64,000 bases of DNA, taken from Parabacteroides timonensis. Lineage in GTDB: Bacteria; Bacteroidota; Bacteroidia; Bacteroidales; Tannerellaceae. A program made the translations under genes and the position numbers. Below, piece after piece: positions 8,168-15,818 of the stretch; within the stretch, counting starts at the first letter, position 1, and every line of letters starts with the position of its first letter. Under the pieces are notes generated by a model. The model was not told where the DNA came from, made no database searches, and was given only the letters and a program-made list of their open reading frames with translations. The stretch lies in contig NZ_LT669941.1 of the NCBI RefSeq assembly GCF_900128505.1, positions 1,041,526 through 1,105,525 of the forward strand, in the 5' to 3' direction.

Positions 8168-9940
8168 ATGCAGACTAAACTATTTCTATCCGTACTATTT
8201 ACCTGTTTCAGCCTTTTTCTGACGGCTAATAACGACCGGTATGTCATAGAAGCACACATCGGCGGAGTAAAAGATGGCACGGTGTTCTTCCTCAAACAGT
8301 TCGACAACCAGCGCATCATCAACTCCATGCGGATCGAAAAAGGAAAATTCCAGATGAAAGGGACACTGTCCGACGTACCCCAACACTTATGGCTATGCAC
8401 AACGATAGACGACGAGTTCCATTACTGCGACCTGCTCATCGACAAAGACACATTATACGTGGAAGGCCACCTCTCCGACTTCCCTAACGGACTGCATTTC
8501 AAAGGAGCCGATACCCACATGGGATATGCCGTTTACCTGGAAGAGACGCACGACCTAAATCAAAGGATCGACAGCCTGAATGCCGTCTCGATGGCACAAC
8601 ACGAACTAGGTGCCATCGGTAAAAAACGTTCTGACGGCAAAGAGAAAAAGAAGCCCGCCTTCCTCCAATCCCTGAGCAATCTGAATGCTCAACCGGTACG
8701 GGGAAGCCAGGAGCTGGATGTAGATATCGAACTGCATGCCGTCCAGCAGAAAAGAGATTCGATCCGCATTGCTTTCATCGGAGAGAATATGGATAAATAT
8801 GCGGGCCAGTTCCTCCTGACACGTATCATGAAAAAACTGTCGCCCGATTCACTCAGACAGTTCTACCGCCTGATCCCGGTAGAGATGAAGAAAACAAAAT
8901 TCGCCCGCCTGATCAGTAACCAGATCAACCCTTATGCCGATAATTGCATCCGGCAGGCAGACAACCTGCTCTCTCTTAGCGGTACCCCGATTAACATGTA
9001 CAAATATACCGAAGAGGCTTACAGACTCTATGAGCAGGGCGTACGGCTGGATCCGGAACGTACCGACGGATACATTGCACTGGCAACCATGTACGAACGG
9101 TTGCTTCCTTTGAAAGGGAACGAAGCGTACGATATCTCTATCTCCTACCTCAATAAATTCATTGAAAGCGATGTTAGGGAAGAAGATCGGAATGAAGCCC
9201 GGAAACGGATGAAAGAGATTGAATTCCGAAAATGGTTATCAACCAACATCAATCCGGAAATGATCGAAGTGAAAGGAAGTACTTTTAAGATGGGCTCGAC
9301 CTATAAAGAAGATAACAATCCGGTTCATGAGGTGAAAGTAAACAGTTTCTCCATCAGCAAATATGAAATTACCAACTTCCAGTTCGCCCAGTTCCTGAAA
9401 ACATACGAAAGTAATGTAATCAAAGAAGGTCCCGACGCCGGACAGCCTTTATATTATGAATGTAACTGGGGAATCCAAAACGGAAAACCGGTCCCCGGCT
9501 ACGAAGCCAACCCAGCCATTTACATCACCTGGTACGGAGCTAATGCTTATTGCCAATGGGCAGGCGGACGTTTACCCACAGAGGAAGAATGGGAATATGC
9601 TGCTCGCGGCGGCATGTACGGCAAACGGGACCATTTATATAGCGGTGGCATGGAACTCGACAGCCTCGGATGGTATGCCGGAAACTCGGAAGGCAAACCA
9701 CACCCTGTCGGTATGAAGAAACCGAACGAACTGGGAATCCATGATATGAGCGGGAATGTATGGGAATGGTGTTCCGATACATTTGAAAAAGACGGCAAAC
9801 TATATGCTGTCGTACGCGGCGGTACCTGGTTCAACGAACGGGCAACCTGCCGGCCGACCTGTCATTACTATATCTACCCGGGAAGTAAACACTTCAACAA
9901 CGGATTCAGGTTGGTAAAAGATATCCCCCTAAATCCGTAA
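8168..9940 (+). CDS. Exported DUF4369-like / TPR / SUMF1-fold protein
   Basis: 590 residues with a signal peptide (about 1-20). Residues 21-120 resemble the DUF4369 domain found at the N-terminus of Bacteroidota periplasmic thioredoxin-like proteins (GTVFFLKQFDNQRIINSM). A helical middle region is followed at about 360-590 by a formylglycine-generating-enzyme (SUMF1) fold: FKMGS, RLPTEEEWEYAARGG, GNVWEWCSD, NGFRLV. In true FGEs the active site reads GG-S-Y-L-C-x4-C; here it is GGTWFNERATC, so the first catalytic cysteine is replaced by Asn. It is therefore unlikely to modify sulfatases and more likely uses the fold structurally, as GldK-type proteins do. It sits directly behind a two-component pair. 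Confidence 0.8.
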   Translation: MQTKLFLSVLFTCFSLFLTANNDRYVIEAHIGGVKDGTVFFLKQFDNQRIINSMRIEKGKFQMKGTLSDVPQHLWLCTTIDDEFHYCDLLIDKDTLYVEGHLSDFPNGLHFKGADTHMGYAVYLEETHDLNQRIDSLNAVSMAQHELGAIGKKRSDGKEKKKPAFLQSLSNLNAQPVRGSQELDVDIELHAVQQKRDSIRIAFIGENMDKYAGQFLLTRIMKKLSPDSLRQFYRLIPVEMKKTKFARLISNQINPYADNCIRQADNLLSLSGTPINMYKYTEEAYRLYEQGVRLDPERTDGYIALATMYERLLPLKGNEAYDISISYLNKFIESDVREEDRNEARKRMKEIEFRKWLSTNINPEMIEVKGSTFKMGSTYKEDNNPVHEVKVNSFSISKYEITNFQFAQFLKTYESNVIKEGPDAGQPLYYECNWGIQNGKPVPGYEANPAIYITWYGANAYCQWAGGRLPTEEEWEYAARGGMYGKRDHLYSGGMELDSLGWYAGNSEGKPHPVGMKKPNELGIHDMSGNVWEWCSDTFEKDGKLYAVVRGGTWFNERATCRPTCHYYIYPGSKHFNNGFRLVKDIPLNP

Positions 9941-9963
9941 ACCGGTCGAATGTACGCCGGCAA

Positions 9964-10218
9964 TCAGCTAAGTTTTCGTAATGCCTGTGCCAACTGATCC
10001 GGGCAGGACGTTCCCCGTTCGCGGCAGTCAATACCTTCCAGGCGCTGTATAGCTTCGGGCACAGCCATACCGATCAACAGCTTGCTCAGTCCCTGCGTAT
10101 TACCCTGGCAACCGCCTACAATCTGCACACTGGTAATAATGTTATCTTCAGCATCCACAAGCATCATTTTAGAACATACTCCACCGGTCGGAGTATAAGT
10201 TACATGTTGTTTATTCAT
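9964..10218 (-). CDS. TSCPD-domain protein (TIGR03905 type)
   Basis: 84 residues, full length for this small family. The name-giving TSCPD motif (GTSCPDQLAQAL) is at about residues 69-80, and GGVCSK and GGCQGN supply further conserved cysteines. The domain is related to the C-terminal part of class II ribonucleotide reductases; the function of the free-standing form is unknown, though the cysteines suggest metal binding. It is divergent from folC, and the two promoters are only about 14 bp apart. Confidence 0.88.
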   Translation of the reverse strand: MNKQHVTYTPTGGVCSKMMLVDAEDNIITSVQIVGGCQGNTQGLSKLLIGMAVPEAIQRLEGIDCRERGTSCPDQLAQALRKLS

Positions 10219-10253
10219 CTCCTTTCTACTCTTATTTTTATATTAACAGGGTG

Positions 10254-10261
10254 CAAAGGTA
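10254..10261 (-). promoter_or_regulatory. Putative -7 box of the TSCPD gene
   Basis: TACCTTTG on the minus strand, 36 bp upstream of the start at 10218, a perfect TAnnTTTG match. It lies back-to-back with the folC promoter. Confidence 0.5.
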
Positions 10262-10275
10262 TAAATAAAATTAAC

Positions 10276-10283
10276 TACTTTTG
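10276..10283 (+). promoter_or_regulatory. Putative -7 box of folC, decides its start
   Basis: TACTTTTG fits TAnnTTTG and ends 21 bp before the ATG at 10305. The open frame extends up to a TTG at 10281 that lies inside this box, so the ATG at 10305 is the better start. Confidence 0.5.
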
Positions 10284-10304
10284 CCAATTATAAAAACGAA
10301 CAGC

Positions 10305-11603
10305 ATGACTTACGAAGAAACGCTTCACTATCTATATACAAGCATTCCGGTATTTCAGCACAGCGGAGCTTCCGCTTACAAGCCGGGATTAGATACCAGT
10401 ATTGCACTGGACAACTATCTGGGTAATCCTCATAAAGCATATAAAACGATTCATGTAGCAGGAACGAACGGGAAGGGTTCCATCAGCCATCTATTGGCCG
10501 CAATCCTTCGGCAGGCCGGATATAAAGTCGGACTTTTCACTTCGCCCCACCTGATCGACTTCCGCGAACGTATCCGTGTCAACGGTAAAATGATTCCCCA
10601 GGAATATGTTGTAGATTTTGTAGAACGCCACCGTACTACCTTCGAGCCTCTTCATCCCTCCTTCTTTGAACTGACTTCTACCATGGCTTTCGATTATTTC
10701 CGTGCCGAAAAGGTAGACTTCGCCGTTATTGAAGTCGGTATGGGCGGACGCCTAGACAGTACGAATATCATTACTCCGATTCTGAGCATCATAACGAACA
10801 TAAGTCTCGATCATACCCAGTTCCTGGGCGATACAGTCGAGAAGATCGCTTTCGAAAAAGCAGGGATCATCAAGCCGAATGTACCTGCATTGGTTGGAGA
10901 AGTGTATACTCATAGTGTGGCCAAAGTATTTTCCGAAGCTGCTGTCAAAAACAAAACACTGGTGTATTTTGCTTCTGAAGAGGATTTGCTCGGAGAGTCT
11001 TACCTGATGGATACCGGCGAATGGTACCTCGACTCTGTTGAATACGGACAATTGTTCGGAGAACTGGGCGGCGTAGTCCAGGTCAGAAATGCAAAAACCG
11101 TATTGGCAGCCCTCAATCTGCTTGAGAGTACAGGAGTGAACATTTCGCAGGAAGCCGTGCGGGAAGGATTTGAACATGTAGTGGAACTGACCGGATTGAT
11201 GGGACGCTGGCAGACCTTGCAGGAAAAGCCGAAAGTGATATGCGACACAGGTCACAACATAGGCGGCTGGGAGTATCTGAATATGCAACTGAACGAAGTC
11301 ATAAAACATTCACGGCAAACCCATATGATCGTCGGAATGGTAAACGACAAGGATATCAACGGCGTACTGGAACTGATGCCCAAAGATGCTTTCTACTATT
11401 TCACTCAGGCATCCGTCGAACGGGCGATGCCTGCCACCGATTTCGCAGCAATGGCAGTTGGGCACGGACTGAGCGGAGTGGTCTGCGACAGCGTAGCCGA
11501 TGCCGTTGCACGTGCCCTGGGACGTGCTCATGAAGAAGATACGATCTTTATCGGAGGAAGTACCTTTATCGTAGCCGATGCACTTCCCCTTTTCATGAAA
11601 TAA
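10305..11603 (+). CDS. folC: Bifunctional folylpolyglutamate / dihydrofolate synthase
   Basis: 432 residues from the ATG at 10305. The Mur-ligase-type P-loop is HVAGTNGKGS (about residues 48-57), followed by GLFTSPHLIDFRERI, EVGMGGRLDSTN and the C-terminal VICDTGHN and GGSTFIVAD motifs, all hallmarks of FolC. It adds glutamate to dihydropteroate and to folates in the cytoplasm. An open frame reaches 10281, but its first codon lies within the -7 box. The MFS gene follows after 33 bp. Confidence 0.93.
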   Translation: MTYEETLHYLYTSIPVFQHSGASAYKPGLDTSIALDNYLGNPHKAYKTIHVAGTNGKGSISHLLAAILRQAGYKVGLFTSPHLIDFRERIRVNGKMIPQEYVVDFVERHRTTFEPLHPSFFELTSTMAFDYFRAEKVDFAVIEVGMGGRLDSTNIITPILSIITNISLDHTQFLGDTVEKIAFEKAGIIKPNVPALVGEVYTHSVAKVFSEAAVKNKTLVYFASEEDLLGESYLMDTGEWYLDSVEYGQLFGELGGVVQVRNAKTVLAALNLLESTGVNISQEAVREGFEHVVELTGLMGRWQTLQEKPKVICDTGHNIGGWEYLNMQLNEVIKHSRQTHMIVGMVNDKDINGVLELMPKDAFYYFTQASVERAMPATDFAAMAVGHGLSGVVCDSVADAVARALGRAHEEDTIFIGGSTFIVADALPLFMK

Positions 11604-11636
11604 GACAAATAATATAACTTAATTAAAACAAATATC

Positions 11637-13046
11637 ATGATTGAACAAATTCACCAGAAACTGAGCGACTCAAAAGTAGCTCGATGGAGCGTACTCGCGC
11701 TCGTCGCATTTACCATGCTTTGCGGATATTTCCTCACCGACGTGATGGCCCCGCTTAAACCGATGCTGGAAGAACAACTTTCCTGGAACAGTACCGAATA
11801 TGGCTTCTTCACAAGTGCCTACGGTTGGTTCAATGTCTTCCTTTTCATGTTGATCATCGGGGGTATCGTACTGGATAAGATGGGGGTCCGTTTTACCGGA
11901 GTCGGTGCCTGTATTTTAATGATCATCGGTTGTTCACTTAAATATTATGCCATATCCGACTTCTTTACCATGGAAGGTGAACTGTTCGGATGGAAAGCCC
12001 AGGTAATGGTAGCCGCCCTCGGATATGCGATCTTCGGTGTAGGTGTGGAAACTGCCGGTATCACTGTTTCCAAGATCATCGTAAGATGGTTCAAGGGAAA
12101 AGAAATGGCATTGGCAATGGGTCTCGAAATGGCAACAGCCCGTCTGGGTACGGCACTGGCCTTGTCGATTACTGTTCCGGCATCGAAGTTCTTCGGTAGC
12201 ATCTCCGCTCCGATCCTGCTTTGCCTCTGTATGCTGTGCATCGGCTTGATCGCGTTCCTTGTTTTCTGTGTAATGGACCGCAAGCTGGATGCTTCCATGA
12301 GTGCCGTCGAACAGGCAGAAGAGGAAGAACCGTTCCGTCTGAAAGATATCGGTCTGATCATTTCCAGTAAAGGTTTCTGGTTGATCGCCCTGTTGTGCGT
12401 ATTGTTCTATTCTGCCGTATTCCCATTCCTGAAATATGCAACCGACTTGATGGTCAACAAATATAATGTAAGCCCCGACCTCGCCGGTAACATTCCCGCC
12501 ATCCTGCCTTTCGGTACGATCCTGTTGACACCGTTCTTCGGAAACCTGTACGACCGCAAAGGTAAAGGCGCAACTATCATGATTTGCGGTGCATTGATGC
12601 TGATCGGTGTACACCTGCTGTTCACATTACCGATCCTGAACGAATGGTGGTTTGCCACGATCGTAATGGTGGTGCTGGGAATCGCTTTCTCACTGGTTCC
12701 GTCGGCTATGTGGCCATCTGTTCCGAAAATCATTCCGGAAAAACAGCTGGGTACTGCTTATGCCCTGATCTTCTGGGTACAGAATATCGGATTGAGCATG
12801 GTTCCACTTCTGATCGGATGGGTACTGGATACGTATTGCAAGATCGATAACGGTACGGGAAAACCGGCATACGATTACACACTTCCAATGGCTATCTTTA
12901 CCAGTTTCGGTGTATTGGCTTTGATTATCGCCCTCCTCTTGAAACGTGAAGACAAGATCAAACACTACGGTCTGGAACAACCCAATATCCAGAGCGATGC
13001 CGATAAAACACGTATCCTCGCAGAAGAAACGATTGCAGAGCCTTAA
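11637..13046 (+). CDS. Major facilitator superfamily transporter
   Basis: 469 residues with about 12 hydrophobic segments split by a hydrophilic loop near residues 215-240 (MDRKLDASMSAVEQAEEEE). The loop between segments 2 and 3 has the MFS A-motif-like GGIVLDKMGVRFTG, repeated in the second half as GNLYDRKGKG. It is an inner-membrane transporter. The substrate cannot be read from the sequence; the family most like it in Bacteroidota is annotated as a generic MFS or nitrate/organic-anion type. It ends in a strong terminator shared with the convergent acyltransferase gene. Confidence 0.85.
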   Translation: MIEQIHQKLSDSKVARWSVLALVAFTMLCGYFLTDVMAPLKPMLEEQLSWNSTEYGFFTSAYGWFNVFLFMLIIGGIVLDKMGVRFTGVGACILMIIGCSLKYYAISDFFTMEGELFGWKAQVMVAALGYAIFGVGVETAGITVSKIIVRWFKGKEMALAMGLEMATARLGTALALSITVPASKFFGSISAPILLCLCMLCIGLIAFLVFCVMDRKLDASMSAVEQAEEEEPFRLKDIGLIISSKGFWLIALLCVLFYSAVFPFLKYATDLMVNKYNVSPDLAGNIPAILPFGTILLTPFFGNLYDRKGKGATIMICGALMLIGVHLLFTLPILNEWWFATIVMVVLGIAFSLVPSAMWPSVPKIIPEKQLGTAYALIFWVQNIGLSMVPLLIGWVLDTYCKIDNGTGKPAYDYTLPMAIFTSFGVLALIIALLLKREDKIKHYGLEQPNIQSDADKTRILAEETIAEP

Positions 13047-13063
13047 TGAGTTAAGGTAAACAT

Positions 13064-13107
13064 AAAAAGTCCCGGTATTTTACTTAAAGAAAATACCGGG
13101 ACTTTTT
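13064..13107. terminator. Bidirectional rho-independent terminator
   Basis: Perfect 18-bp arms (13064-13081 and 13090-13107, AAAAAGTCCCGGTATTTT and its complement) with an 8-nt loop, bounded by A and T runs on both sides. It lies between convergent genes. Confidence 0.9.
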
Positions 13108-13130
13108 ATATACTAAACACTTACATTATT

Positions 13131-14222
13131 TTAATCTCCGATTATCCATTTACTACCGGGTAAAAAAGAAAGAAGCTTAGTCGTTACATAACAGCTGACG
13201 AAGGTACTCACCGCAATGCCAGGTATGGCAGCTACAGTCGGCAATGCCAAAGTTTGCTTAAACACTGTTACCCATAATCCGAGCCAGAATATATGCATAA
13301 GATACATACCATAGCTGAGTTTCGACATTTCTGTTATCAGTTTTGGAGCCTTCGGACGGTCTATACATGTGAACATAAGGAATGTGCCCGCGGTAAGAAG
13401 CACACAGTTGATCGTACAGAAGGCCCATCCTATTTCTATTACGGGAGTAGTATGAAGTTCTCCCGGTATAGCCTGGATATAGAACGAATAGATAGTCAGT
13501 GCAGCCCCTACGACCATCAGGACGAATCCTATGCCAAGCCGTTTGGTACGGTCCCACGTAAGATGAACACGTATGTAATGTGCCAGAACAAGATACCCCA
13601 GATAACCGGAGAAGTACCACAACATATGATATTCGTTCCAGAAACACTGCCCCCACACTTCACCGCACCAGCGGTTGAGATACGGCATACATGTCGTTAA
13701 CAGGAACAGCCCGATAAAGAAGCGCTCTTCCTTCGCCGTTGCTTTACTCAACCAGGGTGATATGATAGGTATAAAGAGGTAAAGGCTGATCAGAGGATAC
13801 ATAAACCATAAGTGCCCGGCCAATGTTGGGAAATTCAACAATATCCGCGACAGATCCTTTATGGATGTTTCTCCATCTATCTGCCCCCACAACATAGGCA
13901 AAGTACTGTATAATATCATGAATATGAAAAACGGCGGCAGGATACGGATACAACGCTGGCGATAAAACTGCCACATGGTCTGTCCTTCTTTCATCGGTGC
14001 AAGAAGAAAGGCGGAGACAATCATAAACAGGGGAACTGCCATACGTGAGAAACCGTCATACACAGCCACCCACAGCCGGTCTGCCTCATTGGCTAAAAAG
14101 GATTGCGGCCCCGCCATGTCCGTGGATCCGGGAGCACCATAAAAATTTTCACTGGCGTGAACGACCATAACAAGGAAGCAGGCAAACACGCGTACATAGT
14201 CTAAAAAAACGATTCGTTTCAT
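13131..14222 (-). CDS. Membrane acyltransferase (acyltransferase-3 family)
   Basis: 363 residues, about ten transmembrane helices. The N-terminus FLDYVRVFACFLVMVVHASE is the characteristic first helix, with Arg and the catalytic-type His (VVHA). Proteins of this family O-acetylate or succinylate extracellular sugars, and the gene stands alone so the acceptor is unknown. The start at ATG 14222 directly precedes the first helix and is convincing. It shares a terminator with the MFS gene. Confidence 0.88.
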   Translation of the reverse strand: MKRIVFLDYVRVFACFLVMVVHASENFYGAPGSTDMAGPQSFLANEADRLWVAVYDGFSRMAVPLFMIVSAFLLAPMKEGQTMWQFYRQRCIRILPPFFIFMILYSTLPMLWGQIDGETSIKDLSRILLNFPTLAGHLWFMYPLISLYLFIPIISPWLSKATAKEERFFIGLFLLTTCMPYLNRWCGEVWGQCFWNEYHMLWYFSGYLGYLVLAHYIRVHLTWDRTKRLGIGFVLMVVGAALTIYSFYIQAIPGELHTTPVIEIGWAFCTINCVLLTAGTFLMFTCIDRPKAPKLITEMSKLSYGMYLMHIFWLGLWVTVFKQTLALPTVAAIPGIAVSTFVSCYVTTKLLSFLPGSKWIIGD

Positions 14223-14384
14223 TTTCTTGAATTTTCGATTAGAATTAAATTAGCACGCGGCGAAGATAATCAATATTTCGAAAAATCAACGCTTCCTTAT
14301 TTCCAAAAAAGAATAATAAAGCCATCCCTAATATGAACGACACAAAACCAAGCAAAACAACTTGTTTATACTAATTATTTTGTC

Positions 14385-14392
14385 TACGTTTG
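14385..14392 (+). promoter_or_regulatory. Putative promoter of ispE
   Basis: TACGTTTG matches TAnnTTTG. TTGT at 14362-14365 stands 19 bp upstream as a weak -33 element, and the ATG at 14423 follows 30 bp downstream. Confidence 0.5.
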
Positions 14393-14422
14393 TCTATAAA
14401 ACATAATTAAAAAACTCTATCT

Positions 14423-15232
14423 ATGATTTGTTTTCCTAATGCCAAAATAAACCTGGGTCTAAACGTCGTCAATAAGCGACCGGACGGTTATCATAATATT
14501 GAAACTGTATTCTATCCCATACCCGTGAAAGACGCACTTGAAATAGTAAGTGCGGAAGAACTGTCTTTCACCCAAACCGGCATACAAGTAGATGCCCCTA
14601 TGGAAAAGAACCTGGTAATAAAAGCATTGAACCTGCTTAAAACCCAATATGATATTCCGGCTTTGGAGGTCCATTTACTGAAAGCAATCCCTTTCGGTGC
14701 CGGGCTAGGCGGAGGATCGGCTGATGCCGCTTTCATGTTGAAACTGTTGAATGACTTCTGTCAATTGAATATACAACCGGAAGAACTGGAAAAGTTAGCA
14801 GCGACCATCGGTGCCGACTGTCCTTTCTTTATCCGTAACACACCTGTCTTTGCTACAGGTACAGGAAATATTTTTGAACCGGTCGAGCTATCGTTGAAAA
14901 ACTATCACCTCTGCCTGGTAAAACCCGATGTAGCGGTATCCACTCCCGAAGCCTATTCACTGGTCACACCGGCAGCCCCGGCTCTATCTCTTAAAGAGAT
15001 TATAAACAGGCCCGTTTCCGAATGGAAAAAGTTAATGATAAATGATTTTGAACAAAGCGTATTCACCAAACATCCGGTTATCGGACAAATCAAAGAAACG
15101 CTTTACCAAGCGGGGGCCGTATATGCATCTATGTCTGGGTCCGGCTCTTCCGTATTCGGACTGTTTGAAAATCCGACTCACCTGAAGGAGCAGTTTTCCG
15201 GTTGCTTTGTCTGGGAGGGGCAATTAACATGA
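14423..15232 (+). CDS. ispE: 4-diphosphocytidyl-2-C-methyl-D-erythritol kinase
   Basis: 269 residues, the usual length. GHMP-kinase motifs are PNAKINLGLNV (motif 1), PFGAGLGGGSADAAF (ATP-binding motif 2, about residues 91-105) and SMSGSGSSVFGLF (motif 3). It phosphorylates CDP-methylerythritol in the MEP pathway of isoprenoid synthesis. Its stop overlaps the ATG of the methyltransferase by the ATGA arrangement. Confidence 0.95.
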   Translation: MICFPNAKINLGLNVVNKRPDGYHNIETVFYPIPVKDALEIVSAEELSFTQTGIQVDAPMEKNLVIKALNLLKTQYDIPALEVHLLKAIPFGAGLGGGSADAAFMLKLLNDFCQLNIQPEELEKLAATIGADCPFFIRNTPVFATGTGNIFEPVELSLKNYHLCLVKPDVAVSTPEAYSLVTPAAPALSLKEIINRPVSEWKKLMINDFEQSVFTKHPVIGQIKETLYQAGAVYASMSGSGSSVFGLFENPTHLKEQFSGCFVWEGQLT

Positions 15233-15807
15233 ATAAAATAGCCGGTTTCTTCGATGCCCTGGCCGATCGCTGGGATGAACTTTGTTATCATGATCCCGAA
15301 AAGATCACTTATATACTGGAACACACCACCTTGCATAAAGGGCTGAAGATATTAGATGTGGGATGCGGAACAGGTATACTGGAACAATATCTGCTTACTT
15401 ATTCCCCTGCCCATATCACAGGAATAGATATTTCTCCCCGGATGATCGAGCAGGCCCGCAATAAATATGCGGTGGATACGGTCGATTTCCGCTGTATGGA
15501 TGTGATGGATCTGAAAGATGAACAGTTCGACTTCATCATAGCCTACAGTGTATTTCCTCATTTTGAACAGCCGGAAAAACTGATCGCCCATCTGACCGGA
15601 TTGCTTGTTCCCGGTGGTGAACTCGTGATCTGCCATAGCGAAGGACGCGAATCGATCAACGGCCACCACAATAAACAAGCCAACCGGATTTCATTCGGTC
15701 TGCCTCCCGTACGGGAAGTGGCCGCAATGATGGAACCGTTCTTCCATATACAGGATATGGAAGATACCGATAATCTTTACCTGGTCAGCGGCATACGCAA
15801 TCAATAA
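15229..15807 (+). CDS. Class I SAM-dependent methyltransferase
   Basis: 192 residues starting at the ATG 15229 that overlaps the ispE stop; a GGAGGGG run 10-16 bp before it is an unusually good ribosome-binding site for this genome. The frame extends 9 codons further upstream, but into ispE. Motif I is ILDVGCGTGILEQYL (about residues 39-53), followed by ITGIDISPRMIEQA. The substrate is unknown. Translational coupling to ispE is likely. Confidence 0.88.
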   Translation: MNKIAGFFDALADRWDELCYHDPEKITYILEHTTLHKGLKILDVGCGTGILEQYLLTYSPAHITGIDISPRMIEQARNKYAVDTVDFRCMDVMDLKDEQFDFIIAYSVFPHFEQPEKLIAHLTGLLVPGGELVICHSEGRESINGHHNKQANRISFGLPPVREVAAMMEPFFHIQDMEDTDNLYLVSGIRNQ

Positions 15808-15818
15808 ACACAAGTTAT

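Noticed and set aside
8168..9940. Active formylglycine-generating enzyme
   Set aside because: One of the two catalytic cysteines is absent (Asn), and the protein is fused to a DUF4369-like domain.
10281..10304. Upstream TTG start of folC
   Set aside because: The codon lies within the -7 promoter box, so it would not be in the message.
11934..12614. 226-codon minus-strand frame over the MFS gene
   Set aside because: Composition rich in Gln, Cys and His without pattern; the plus-strand transporter is clear.
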